In this document: piece after piece, positions 1 through 7,172 of the stretch
How the letters are laid out: the number at the start of each line of letters is the position of its first letter
Numbering within the stretch: the first letter of the stretch is position 1
From: an uncultured Gammaproteobacteria bacterium
Lineage (GTDB): Bacteria > Pseudomonadota > Gammaproteobacteria > PS1 > Pseudothioglobaceae
Direction of reading: 5' to 3'
DNA: 11,267 bases
Assembly (NCBI GenBank): GCA_929200175.1
Contig: CAKMYR010000035.1
Location: forward strand, 1 to 11,267
The notes under the pieces: model-generated
What the model was told of the DNA's origin: nothing
Seen by the model: only the letters and a program-made list of their open reading frames with translations
The model's database searches: none
Position numbers and translations under genes: made by a program

Positions 1-80
1 AATTTACTTCAAATCCTCGCTATGGCCATCCTTTATTTAAAAGTTTTATTGAAGCGGCAAAAGCTAACAGAAAAATTTAA
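1..80 (+). CDS. 3' end of an unrecognised protein (partial)
   Basis: An open frame read from base 3 runs into the window and stops at TAA 78-80, giving 25 residues that include NPRYGHPLFK and end in AAKANRKI. The mixed, protein-like composition (Gly, His, Pro and basic residues at the end) and the tight convergent packing against der, only 16 bases away, support a real gene tail rather than chance. The family is not recognisable from this fragment. No hairpin with a T-run is visible between it and der. Confidence 0.6.
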   Translation, partial: FTSNPRYGHPLFKSFIEAAKANRKI

Positions 81-96
81 TTTTTATAAAACGCCA

Positions 97-1542
97 TTAA
101 TTACGATTTTTTTTAGTAAATTTAACTAATCGTTTTCTTTTAGAGATTTGTTTAGCATTTAGCTTATTTTTTTTATCTTTGAACGGGTTATCAGTATTTT
201 TATATTGTATTTTGATTGTTGTATTAGCTAATTTTAATTCATTTATAAATGTATTTTTTAAATATCTTTCGTAAGAGTTAGGAACATTTTTCAAATGATT
301 ACCATAAAAAATAAATGTTGGTGGAAGCACTGCAGATTGATGAACATACTTAATTTTTGGTGTTCTGCCTTCAACTTTTTGTGATTGATGTGTTTGGTTG
401 ATTTTTACCATAATTTTATTTAGTGTAGATGTTGTATGTCTTTTACTAGCGCTTTTAAATGATTTTTTAATTTGAATAAATAATTTTTCAATTCCATAAC
501 CATGTAATGCTGATATGTAATTTATACTAGCGTACTTAATAAATGGAAATTTAACTTCAATTTTTCGTTTTATTTCAGATTTTTGGTAATTATTTAAATT
601 ATCCCATTTATTCACAGCAATAATTAATGCTCTGTGTTTATCATGAATCATTCCAAGCAATTTAGAATCTTGTTCAGTAATAGCTTCTTGGGCATCTAAT
701 ACTAAAATTGAGACATGAGATTTATCTACTGCTTCAATAGCTTTAATTATTGAAAATTTTTCAATTTTATCTTTTGTACTTCGTTTTCTTCTAATACCAG
801 CAGTATCAATTAGTGTATATTTTTGTTTTCCCTTGATAAAATCAATATAAATACTATCTCTAGTTGTTCCCGGTAAATTATTTGCTAAAACACGCTCTTT
901 GCCTAAAATGTGATTAACTAAAGTTGATTTTCCAACATTTGGTCTTCCAATTATTGATATAGCAATATTTTGTGATTTTTCTTTATCAATGTCATCTTGG
1001 GTCAAAGATTCATATTGTGGAAGAATATTAGTTTTATTATTGGATATAGTATTCGATAGTGATATTGTTTTTTTAATTAAATTTTCAATCCCTTTATTGT
1101 GTTCGGCTGAAATTAAAACAGGACTACCAAAGCCTAATTCATAGAAATCTGTTACTAATTCTGTTTTTATTTTTTCTGCTTTATTACATACTAATATAAT
1201 TTTTTTTGTTAGTTTTTGTAATTTATGCGCAATATTTATATCTATTGAATTTAGCCCATCTTTGGCATCAACCATAAAATAAATAATATCTGATTCATCA
1301 ATAGCAATAAAAGTATGTTTTTCTATTTGTGTGTTAATATTATTTTTTTCATTATTTATTCCGCCAGTGTCAATAATTTTAAATAAATTATCACAATATA
1401 TTTTATTGATACTTGCATATTGACGATCTCTAGTTAGCCCTTTGAAATTAGATACTAGAGCTTGGCGAGATTTAGTTAATAAATTAAAAAGAGTAGATTT
1501 ACCTACATTAGGTTTTCCAACTAATGCTATAGTTAAACTCAT
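97..1542 (-). CDS. der: Ribosome biogenesis GTPase Der (EngA)
   Basis: Der is an essential tandem-GTPase that binds the 50S subunit and helps its late assembly in the cytoplasm. The 481-residue product has both G domains. Domain 1 has P-loop GKPNVGKST at 9-17, DTGG at 58-61, and NKAE at 120-123 in the base-recognition position. Domain 2 has GRPNVGKST at 199-207, DTAG at 246-249 and NKWD at 311-314. The KH-like domain occupies about 365-450, followed by a Lys/Arg-rich tail (455-481). Length is normal for the family. NKAE in place of NKxD in the first domain is, as I recall, seen in other proteobacterial Der proteins, so it need not mean loss of function. The ATG lies 6 bases after the yfgM stop, with TGGAT as a weak ribosome site, so it is probably co-transcribed and translationally coupled with yfgM and hisS. 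Confidence 0.97.
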   Translation of the reverse strand: MSLTIALVGKPNVGKSTLFNLLTKSRQALVSNFKGLTRDRQYASINKIYCDNLFKIIDTGGINNEKNNINTQIEKHTFIAIDESDIIYFMVDAKDGLNSIDINIAHKLQKLTKKIILVCNKAEKIKTELVTDFYELGFGSPVLISAEHNKGIENLIKKTISLSNTISNNKTNILPQYESLTQDDIDKEKSQNIAISIIGRPNVGKSTLVNHILGKERVLANNLPGTTRDSIYIDFIKGKQKYTLIDTAGIRRKRSTKDKIEKFSIIKAIEAVDKSHVSILVLDAQEAITEQDSKLLGMIHDKHRALIIAVNKWDNLNNYQKSEIKRKIEVKFPFIKYASINYISALHGYGIEKLFIQIKKSFKSASKRHTTSTLNKIMVKINQTHQSQKVEGRTPKIKYVHQSAVLPPTFIFYGNHLKNVPNSYERYLKNTFINELKLANTTIKIQYKNTDNPFKDKKNKLNAKQISKRKRLVKFTKKNRN

Positions 1543-1548
1543 AATCCA

Positions 1549-2163
1549 TTAATTAATGTCGTTTAATTTGATTGTAATTAATGATTTTAATTCGGAATTA
1601 TCTAATAAAGATTCTAGGGCTAATCTGTATTGCTCTTTGGCTAAAATAAGTTTGTTTTGTGCTAAATAAATATCACCCTTAAGGTTGTTAAATAGAGCAG
1701 ATAAATAGCCTTTGTCCGCCTGATTAATTATTGATAGAGCTTGGTCAAGATTGTCTGTTTGAAAATAAATATTAGCTGCTCTTAGTCTAGCGATATTAGC
1801 GATTATAAGCTCATCATTTTTTGTTATTGGAAGTAAATAATTCAAGGCATTTTCATAATCTTTATTCTCAACAGCATTTTTGGCCATAACCATTTCAGCT
1901 TGACTTACATAACCACTATTTGAATAATTAGCTCTTAAATTATTTAAAATTTTTTCATCTGGATTTTCAACTATAGATAAATATAATACTCTAGCTTCTT
2001 TAGCTAATTTAACTTGATAACTTTTATAATAATTAAAACCCCAAACCCCAGAAAGCACCAAAATTATGCCAATAATAATAAATATTCCTTTGGAGCGAAT
2101 CCATTGTTTAATTTGTTCAACTAATTCTTCTTCTGTTAAATTGTTTGATAGAAAATTTTTCAT
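1549..2163 (-). CDS. yfgM: YfgM-like SecYEG-associated TPR membrane protein
   Basis: The 204-residue product has a short cytoplasmic N-terminus, one hydrophobic segment at about 27-44 (GIFIIIGIILVLSGVWGF), and a periplasmic part built of tetratricopeptide-like helical repeats (about 50-204, for example the segments around 80-115 and 155-185). This is the architecture of YfgM, which in E. coli binds the Sec translocon and works with periplasmic chaperones. Identification rests on this architecture plus position between hisS (11 bases upstream) and der (6 bases downstream). No Shine-Dalgarno sequence is obvious before the ATG. In E. coli bamB follows yfgM; here it does not. Confidence 0.9.
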   Translation of the reverse strand: MKNFLSNNLTEEELVEQIKQWIRSKGIFIIIGIILVLSGVWGFNYYKSYQVKLAKEARVLYLSIVENPDEKILNNLRANYSNSGYVSQAEMVMAKNAVENKDYENALNYLLPITKNDELIIANIARLRAANIYFQTDNLDQALSIINQADKGYLSALFNNLKGDIYLAQNKLILAKEQYRLALESLLDNSELKSLITIKLNDIN

Positions 2164-2174
2164 AATGTTTGTTT

Positions 2175-3437
2175 TTATAGATTTATAAAATAATTTATTG
2201 CTTTTTCTAAATTCAGTGTTTGTTGTTTATTTTGTTTTTTTAAAGGTTTAATAATAATATTATTGTTATTTATTTCTTCTTCGCCCATAATTAAAGCATA
2301 ATCAAAATCCATTTTGTCAGCTTTTTTTAATTGAGATTTAAAATTACTAGTAGTTGAATCATTATAAAGTATTATGTTTTTTAATGCTAAACGAAATTGT
2401 TCACAGATTTTAACTGATATTAATTGTGAATTGTTACCAAATGAAATAAAGTATATTGATAAAGGTTTTTTATATACGTCAATATTTTGTTCTTTTAACA
2501 ATAATATTAAGCGTTCTAATCCAATTGCAAACCCAACAGCAAAAGTAGATTTACCCCCCATTTTTTCAACTAAGTTATCATAACGGCCACCTGCGCAAAT
2601 TGCATTTTGTGATCCTAGATTATCTGCACACCATTCAAACACTGTTTTATTGTAATAATCTAATCCTCTTACTAAGTTAGGGTTAATTTTATATTCAATA
2701 TTTAAATGATTTAAAAACTCTTTAAGAGAAGAGAAATGTTGTTTTGATTCATCATCTAAATAATCAATAAGTTTAGGAGTATTACTTATTAATTCTTGCA
2801 TATCTTTATTTTTACTATCAAGAATGCGCAAAGGATTTGTTTTTAATCTTTTTAAACTGTCTTCATCAAGTTTATTTTTATTTTTTTCAAAATAATCAGT
2901 TAATATAGTTTTGTACTTAAGTCTAGTTTGTGATGAGCCTAAAGTATTAATTTCTAAATGAATATTTTTTAATCCTAATTTTTTCCATAATGCTTGTGTC
3001 ATTATGATTAATTCAGCATCAATTTTAGCATTTTCAATATTAAAAACCTCAACGCCCATTTGATGAAATTGACGATAACGGCCTTTTTGTGGACGCTCAT
3101 GCCTAAACATAGCTCCTTGATAAAATACTTTTTGTATTCCTTCTCTTAGCAAATTATGTTCAATCATAGCCCTTACGCATCCAGCAGTACCTTCTGGCCT
3201 TAAGCTTAAACTTTTATTGTTGGTTTGCCATGAATACATTTCTTTTGATACAATATCAGTTTGTTCTCCAATTGCACGACAAAAAGTATCAGTTTTTTCC
3301 ACTATAGGAGTGTTAATTTTTTTGAATCCATATGAAATAAAAAGATCTGATATTATGTTTTCTAGTGCTAGCCAATTTGAAGACTCATTTGGCATTAAGT
3401 CTTTCATTCCACGGATAGCTTGTATTTTTTCATTCAT
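2175..3437 (-). CDS. hisS: Histidine--tRNA ligase
   Basis: Class II aminoacyl-tRNA synthetase that charges tRNA-His with histidine using ATP. The 420-residue length is typical. Visible signatures are the N-terminal IRGMKDLMP (8-16), motif 2 around FRHERPQKGRYRQFHQMG (111-128), the histidine-specific RGLDYYNKTVFEW (257-269), GGRYDNL (283-289) and motif 3 AVGFAIGLERL (300-310). The C-terminal anticodon-binding domain covers about 325-420. It is the first gene of the hisS-yfgM-der run and is divergent from the membrane protein at 3558, so its promoter should lie in the 120-base spacer; I could not find a convincing minus-strand -35/-10 pair there. No clear ribosome site precedes the ATG. Confidence 0.98.
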   Translation of the reverse strand: MNEKIQAIRGMKDLMPNESSNWLALENIISDLFISYGFKKINTPIVEKTDTFCRAIGEQTDIVSKEMYSWQTNNKSLSLRPEGTAGCVRAMIEHNLLREGIQKVFYQGAMFRHERPQKGRYRQFHQMGVEVFNIENAKIDAELIIMTQALWKKLGLKNIHLEINTLGSSQTRLKYKTILTDYFEKNKNKLDEDSLKRLKTNPLRILDSKNKDMQELISNTPKLIDYLDDESKQHFSSLKEFLNHLNIEYKINPNLVRGLDYYNKTVFEWCADNLGSQNAICAGGRYDNLVEKMGGKSTFAVGFAIGLERLILLLKEQNIDVYKKPLSIYFISFGNNSQLISVKICEQFRLALKNIILYNDSTTSNFKSQLKKADKMDFDYALIMGEEEINNNNIIIKPLKKQNKQQTLNLEKAINYFINL

Positions 3438-3488
3438 AAAATTTATTTTACCAAAGTAGTCAGTCTATTTAAATTAATCTATTGGCAT

Positions 3489-3494
3489 TATAAT
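3489..3494 (+). promoter_or_regulatory. Candidate -10 box in the divergent spacer
   Basis: A perfect TATAAT stands in the 120-base spacer between hisS and the divergent membrane-protein gene, 63 bases before the latter's ATG. The hexamer is preceded by T and is part of TTATAA, so it could be read on either strand. The best upstream partner is TTTAAA (3468-3473) at a short 15-base spacing, a poor -35. In such AT-rich DNA a TATAAT alone is weak evidence. Confidence 0.25.
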
Positions 3495-3557
3495 CAATAG
3501 AGTATTATGATGAATAAAATTTAAAAGAATATAACAAAATTAATTTAATTTATTATT

Positions 3558-4223
3558 ATGAGAGACTTAGCGTTAGATGAAATGAGGGGATTTGCAATTC
3601 TAATGATGATTTTTTTTCATTTTATTTATGATTTAAATTATTTTGGTTTCACTGACATAGCTTTATTTAAAGATACAATATATATACTTTGGCGTTATAT
3701 AATTGTCTCATTATTTTTAATTTCAGTTGGAATTACTTTAGTTATTAGGTATAAAAAAGTTACTCTTAAAATGTTCGCTATCCGTTTAATGAAAATTGCC
3801 TTAGTAGCTTTAGCAATTTCATTGATAACTTATTTTGCCTTTCCTCAACAGTGGATTTTTTTTGGTATTTTGCATTTAATTTTGGTAGCTTCTTTTATTT
3901 CTTTCTTTTTTATTGATTACCCTAGATTAGCATTATTTACAGCGTTTTTAATATTTGTCTTTAATTTTTTTCAGATAATTAATTTTTCTTGGCTGTACTT
4001 TGATTTTTTACCTAAAAACTCACTAGATTTTTATCCACTATTACCATGGCTTGCATTAGTATTAATAGGTATTTTTATAGGATATCATCCAATATATAAA
4101 AAAATATTTATTACTAGATTTAGTATTATTCAATATTTAGGAAGCCATTCTATGATATTTTATATAACACACCAGTTGGTTTTATTTCCTTTAGTTGGAA
4201 TAATCTATTATTTAAATAGATAA
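3558..4223 (+). CDS. DUF1624 / HGSNAT-catalytic-like membrane protein
   Basis: The 221-residue polytopic membrane protein matches the bacterial DUF1624 family, related to the catalytic domain of heparan-alpha-glucosaminide N-acetyltransferase and, more broadly, to membrane acyltransferases. The features recognised are the N-terminal LDEMRGFAILMMIFFHFIYD (6-25) with the conserved Arg and His, WIFFGILHLI (99-108), PLLPWLALVLIGIFIG (160-175) and the closing LGSHSMIFYITHQ (194-206). About seven to eight hydrophobic segments are visible. The length suits the short bacterial members. The acceptor molecule is unknown, and acetyl transfer is inferred only from the family name. The ATG has no Shine-Dalgarno sequence. 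It appears to be a single-gene unit, as 71 bases separate it from the next gene. Confidence 0.88.
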   Translation: MRDLALDEMRGFAILMMIFFHFIYDLNYFGFTDIALFKDTIYILWRYIIVSLFLISVGITLVIRYKKVTLKMFAIRLMKIALVALAISLITYFAFPQQWIFFGILHLILVASFISFFFIDYPRLALFTAFLIFVFNFFQIINFSWLYFDFLPKNSLDFYPLLPWLALVLIGIFIGYHPIYKKIFITRFSIIQYLGSHSMIFYITHQLVLFPLVGIIYYLNR

Positions 4224-4231
4224 AATGTAAT

Positions 4232-4260
4232 TTATTTTAAGTTTATAAAACCACTATAAT
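4232..4260 (+). promoter_or_regulatory. Candidate promoter before the FMN reductase gene
   Basis: TATAAT at 4255-4260 is a perfect -10 hexamer in the 71-base gap before the reductase gene, 35 bases from its ATG. The sequence 17 bases upstream (TTATTT, 4232-4237) is only a weak -35. A purine stretch AAAAGG (4277-4282) could act as a ribosome site although its 12-base spacing to the ATG is long. Confidence 0.35.
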
Positions 4261-4294
4261 AAGGCATTAAAATTTTAAAAGGTATAGTTAAATT

Positions 4295-4822
4295 ATGAAA
4301 ATATTAGCTTTTGCTGCAAGTAGCAGCAGTAAATCAATTAATAAAATATTAGTGACATACGCAACCACTTTATTAGAAAAAACATCAACACAGATTTTAG
4401 ATTTAAATGATTATGAATTACCTATGTTTAGCGAAGATAAAGAAATAGAGATAAATCAACCTGATGCTGCTAAAAGATTTCTAGATAAAATAGCTGATTC
4501 TGATGCAATCATAGTCTCTTTTGCAGAACATAATGGCTCGTATTCGGCAGTTTATAAAAATTTGTTTGATTGGTGTTCTCGTATTCAGAATAAAGTTTAC
4601 CAAAATAAACCTATGATTTTATTGTCAACTTCAATTGGTCAAGGTGGCGGAAATAATGTATTAACTAATGCAGTAAATTCAATACCTTATTTTGATGGTA
4701 TTGTAAAGGGAAGTTTTTCTTTACCAAGTTTTCATGATAATTTTAATTTAGAATTAAATAAAATATCTAATGAAGAATTAGACAATCAATTGAAAAACGT
4801 AATGCTAAAATTAAATCAATAA
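4295..4822 (+). CDS. NADPH-dependent FMN reductase family flavoprotein
   Basis: The 175-residue product has the flavodoxin-like fold of the FMN_red family (quinone, chromate or azo reductases; NAD(P)H to FMN). Expected FMN-contacting regions are present: the phosphate-binding loop after strand 1 (AASSSSKSINK, 7-17), the isoalloxazine loop AEHNGSYSAVYKNLFDW (77-93), and STSIGQGGG (111-119). The family's usual PEYNGS reads AEHNGS here, keeping the Asn-Gly-Ser core. Soluble, no signal peptide, probably cytoplasmic. The physiological substrate cannot be told from sequence. It ends 24 bases before the transporter ATPase gene on the same strand, so co-transcription with that gene is possible. Confidence 0.9.
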   Translation: MKILAFAASSSSKSINKILVTYATTLLEKTSTQILDLNDYELPMFSEDKEIEINQPDAAKRFLDKIADSDAIIVSFAEHNGSYSAVYKNLFDWCSRIQNKVYQNKPMILLSTSIGQGGGNNVLTNAVNSIPYFDGIVKGSFSLPSFHDNFNLELNKISNEELDNQLKNVMLKLNQ

Positions 4823-4841
4823 TTATTTTTTATTTTTCTCT

Positions 4842-4850
4842 ATGGTATGA
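4842..4850 (+). other. Two-codon minigene overlapping the hisP start
   Basis: ATG GTA TGA lies just before the transporter ATPase gene, and its TGA overlaps the ATPase ATG (TATGA, start at 4847). There is no Shine-Dalgarno sequence before either ATG, so initiation at one could affect the other. This may be chance. Confidence 0.2.
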
Positions 4851-5617
4851 CTAAACCATTAATTGTTGCAAAAAATATTAAAAAAAGCTTTGTTGATACT
4901 GGTGAAGTTTTAAAAGGCATATCATTTGATATTAATATCGGTGATATTGTTGCTATTCTTGGCGCTAGTGGATCTGGTAAAAGTACTTTGTTGCGTTGTT
5001 TGAATCTATTAGAAATACCAGATTCAGGAGATTTAATTATAAATAATGAAAAGATTGAATTTATTACAAAACATAATTTAAAGACCGTTGATGAAAAAAA
5101 ATTAATTGAATTAAGAAAAAATATATCTATGGTGTTTCAGCACTTTAATTTGTGGACACATATGAATGTTTTACAAAATATAACCGAACCACTTGTTAGG
5201 GTTTTAAAAATAGATAAAAATAAAGCAATAGAAAAAGCACACAATTGTTTAGATAAAGTTGGCCTTACAGGTTATGACGAGAAATTTCCAAGCCAAATAT
5301 CAGGAGGGCAAAAACAAAGAGTAGCAATAGCAAGAGCATTAGCAATAGATCCAAAAATTATTTTATTTGATGAGCCAACTTCAGCTTTAGATCCAGAATT
5401 AGTGCAAGAAGTATTAAATATAATGAGTAAATTGGCAAAAGAAAAAACCACTATGGTTGTTGTTACTCATGAAATTTCTTTTGCAGAAAATATTTCTAAT
5501 AAAACTATGTTTTTACATGAAGGCAAAATTGATAGTTTTTGTGAAACCAGCAAAATGTTCAGTAATAATCATAACTCTAAAGTATTTAATAAGTTTATTA
5601 AACAATTAAGTTCATAA
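4847..5617 (+). CDS. hisP: Polar amino-acid ABC transporter ATP-binding protein (HisP-like)
   Basis: ATPase subunit of a polar amino-acid importer, bound to the cytoplasmic face of the two permeases. The 256-residue product has Walker A GASGSGKST (39-47), the Q-loop Gln in SMVFQHFNLW (Gln98), signature ISGGQ (151-155, a variant of LSGGQ), Walker B ILFDEP (172-177), D-loop SALD and the switch His208 in VVTHE. The segment before the Q-loop (about 65-95, KIEFITKHNLKTVDEKK) is an insertion shared with HisP and not with shorter GlnQ/ArtP proteins, which favours the histidine / lysine-arginine-ornithine class. It is the first gene of the importer set, followed after 81 bases by the binding protein. 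In E. coli his genes the ATPase comes last; ATPase first resembles the art operon. Confidence 0.94.
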   Translation: MTKPLIVAKNIKKSFVDTGEVLKGISFDINIGDIVAILGASGSGKSTLLRCLNLLEIPDSGDLIINNEKIEFITKHNLKTVDEKKLIELRKNISMVFQHFNLWTHMNVLQNITEPLVRVLKIDKNKAIEKAHNCLDKVGLTGYDEKFPSQISGGQKQRVAIARALAIDPKIILFDEPTSALDPELVQEVLNIMSKLAKEKTTMVVVTHEISFAENISNKTMFLHEGKIDSFCETSKMFSNNHNSKVFNKFIKQLSS

Positions 5618-5634
5618 TTAGTTTTAGAGTTTTT

Positions 5635-5663
5635 TTGTTATTATCTAGTTTTTAATGTATTAT
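5635..5663 (+). promoter_or_regulatory. Candidate sigma70 promoter of the binding-protein gene
   Basis: TTGTTA (5635-5640) and TATTAT (5658-5663) are separated by exactly 17 bases, matching four and five of six consensus positions. The pair lies in the 81-base gap between hisP and the binding-protein gene, giving a short leader. It would let the binding protein and permeases be made independently of, and in excess over, the ATPase. No computed score is available, and AT-richness raises the chance rate. Confidence 0.45.
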
Positions 5664-5686
5664 TGAATCTTATTAATAATTTTATT

Positions 5687-5692
5687 TAAGGA
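5687..5692 (+). promoter_or_regulatory. Strong ribosome binding site of hisJ-like gene
   Basis: TAAGGA stands 6 bases before the ATG of the binding protein. It is the best Shine-Dalgarno sequence on the plus strand of this window, where most genes have none. High translation fits the usual molar excess of periplasmic binding proteins over their membrane subunits, and it fixes the start codon. Confidence 0.75.
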
Positions 5693-5698
5693 TTTAAT

Positions 5699-6448
5699 AT
5701 GAAAAAAACAATAGTAATAATTTTAATGATGCTTTCAAGTTATGCTTTTTCCGATAAACTAAGAATTGGCGTTGAAGGCGCTTACCCTCCATTTAGTCAA
5801 ACACAGCCAGATGGTTCTGTAGTTGGATTTGATATTGATATAGCTAATGCATTATGTGACGAAATGGGAGCAAAATGTAAATTTGTTATTCAAGATTGGG
5901 ATGGAATGATACCTGCTTTATTAGCTAGAAAATATGACGCTATTATTGCATCTATGACAATTACTGAAGAACGCAAAAAGAAAGTAGCATTTACTAATAA
6001 ATATTATTCTTCTCCTGCTAAATTTATTAAAAATAAAAATTCAGATATTAGAATATTAAATAGTCTAATGAAAGGTTTAACTGTTGGCGTACAACAAGAA
6101 ACCATTATGGACAAATTTTTAACTGATAATTGGGGCAATATTGTAAAAATTAAACGCTATGTTACCCAAAATGATGCTAATCAAGATTTATTAATAGGTC
6201 GTTTAGATTTAGTGTTTTCAGAGATTGGTCCAGGAGATGAATTAATTAAGCGAAATAATAAATTAGAATTTGTAGGACCTAGCTATAGTGACTCTAAATG
6301 GTTTGGTAGCGGTATAGGTATAGCATTAAGAAAAGGAGAGTCAAAACTTAAAGATAGATTTAATGATGCTATTAAAAATATCAGAAATAATGGAGTTTAT
6401 GACAAGTTACAATCTAAATATTTCACATACGATATATACGGAGACTAA
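5699..6448 (+). CDS. hisJ: Periplasmic polar amino-acid binding protein (HisJ/ArgT-like)
   Basis: Substrate-binding protein that captures a basic or polar amino acid in the periplasm and delivers it to the permeases. The 249-residue precursor has a signal peptide (KK, hydrophobic 4-17, cleavage probably after AFS-18). The mature part follows HisJ/LAO proteins closely: RIGVEGAYPPFS (22-33), GFDIDIANALCDEMGAKC (43-60) with the two disulfide cysteines Cys53 and Cys60, ASMTIT (84-89), Arg92 (expected to hold the ligand carboxylate), and the tail YFTYDIYGD. Pocket positions differ from enteric HisJ: Glu26 where HisJ has Asp11, Ala/Ser/Met/Thr for Ser-Ser-Leu-Ser, and Glu175 near HisJ Asp161. ArtJ also has Glu at the first. 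Substrate could be arginine, lysine, ornithine, histidine or a related compound. Confidence 0.93.
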   Translation: MKKTIVIILMMLSSYAFSDKLRIGVEGAYPPFSQTQPDGSVVGFDIDIANALCDEMGAKCKFVIQDWDGMIPALLARKYDAIIASMTITEERKKKVAFTNKYYSSPAKFIKNKNSDIRILNSLMKGLTVGVQQETIMDKFLTDNWGNIVKIKRYVTQNDANQDLLIGRLDLVFSEIGPGDELIKRNNKLEFVGPSYSDSKWFGSGIGIALRKGESKLKDRFNDAIKNIRNNGVYDKLQSKYFTYDIYGD

Positions 6449-6449
6449 A

Positions 6450-6480
6450 TAGTTAATTAAATTAAATTTAGTTAATTAAA
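6450..6480 (+). repeat. 12-base direct repeat with TTAATTAA palindromes between hisJ and hisQ
   Basis: TAGTTAATTAAA occurs at 6450-6461 and again at 6469-6480. Each copy holds the self-complementary octamer TTAATTAA, so the two copies (6453-6460 and 6472-6479) can also pair as an all-AT hairpin with an 11-base loop. It fills almost the whole gap between the binding protein's stop and the first permease. A stem here could protect the binding-protein mRNA or lower permease translation, as GC-rich elements do at this place in other binding-protein operons, but an A/T-only stem is weak. Confidence 0.5.
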
Positions 6481-6488
6481 AAAGAATA

Positions 6489-7172
6489 TTGTCGTCAATA
6501 ATTGAATATTTGCCTGCTTTAGGTAGTGGTCTTATTGTAAGTTTGAATGTTGCTTTGCTTTCGTTATTATTTGCTAGCATTATTGGTTTTTTAGTTGCTA
6601 TTGCTAAATTATCTAAGGTTAAGATTATTAGATTTATAGCTACTTCTTATACCGTTATGGTAAGAGGAGTTCCTGATTTAGTAATGATGTTTTTAATTTT
6701 TTATGGTGGACAAATCATAGTTAATAACATCACCTTATATCTTGGCTTGGATTATTTCGATATTGATGCTTTTTATGCCGGTGTTTTTACGCTATCTTTT
6801 ATTTTTGGTGCTTTTATGGCCGAAACATTTAGGGCATCTATACTGGCATTAGATAAGCAACAATTAGAAACAGCTTATGCTTTTGGAATGACCAAAACAC
6901 AAGTAAAATTTCGCATTCTTATACCACAAATGTTATTGCATGCACTTCCTAGTTTTACTAATAACTGGTTAGTATTAATTAAATCTACTGCTATTTTGTC
7001 AATAATTGGGTTGCATGATATGATTTTTGTTTCAAATTTAGCTAGTCGCTCAACGCATCAACCTTTTATTTTTTATTTCTTAGTGTCTTTAGCATATTTA
7101 CTTATTACTTGGCTATCAATAAAAAGTATTAGAAAAATTGAAGATCACTACAACATGTCACATCAAGTATGA
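6489..7172 (+). CDS. hisQ: Polar amino-acid ABC transporter permease (HisQ-like)
   Basis: One of two inner-membrane subunits forming the translocation path. The 227-residue protein has about five hydrophobic segments, the RGVPDLVMMFLIFYG block (59-73) typical of HisQ, and the cytoplasmic EAA loop (ETAYAFGMTKTQVKFRILIP, 127-146) that docks on the ATPase. NNWLVLIKSTAILSIIG (158-174) is also close to HisQ. The start is TTG at 6489: an in-frame TAA at 6477-6479 leaves only AAA, AGA and ATA codons before it, and the first ATG codes residue 57, inside the core. AAAGAA just upstream is a weak ribosome site. The 3' end overlaps the next permease by ATGA. Confidence 0.92.
   Translation: MSSIIEYLPALGSGLIVSLNVALLSLLFASIIGFLVAIAKLSKVKIIRFIATSYTVMVRGVPDLVMMFLIFYGGQIIVNNITLYLGLDYFDIDAFYAGVFTLSFIFGAFMAETFRASILALDKQQLETAYAFGMTKTQVKFRILIPQMLLHALPSFTNNWLVLIKSTAILSIIGLHDMIFVSNLASRSTHQPFIFYFLVSLAYLLITWLSIKSIRKIEDHYNMSHQV

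Noticed and set aside
116..123. NKAE instead of NKxD in the first GTPase domain of Der (codons around residue 120) as a sign of a defective domain
   Set aside because: All other motifs of that domain are intact and I recall the same variant in other proteobacterial Der proteins. The coordinates given are nominal; the codons themselves lie near 1174-1185.
2374..2583. Plus-strand open frame of 69 codons inside hisS
   Set aside because: It lies antisense within the C-terminal half of a clearly conserved hisS gene and shows no family features.
3217..3459. Plus-strand open frame of 80 codons at the 5' end of hisS
   Set aside because: Antisense shadow of the conserved N-terminal part of hisS; no ribosome site and no recognisable domain.
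3438..3557. Possible tRNA, riboswitch or T-box leader in front of hisS
   Set aside because: The 120-base spacer has no cloverleaf, GC-containing stems or T-box sequence; it is simple AT-rich DNA.
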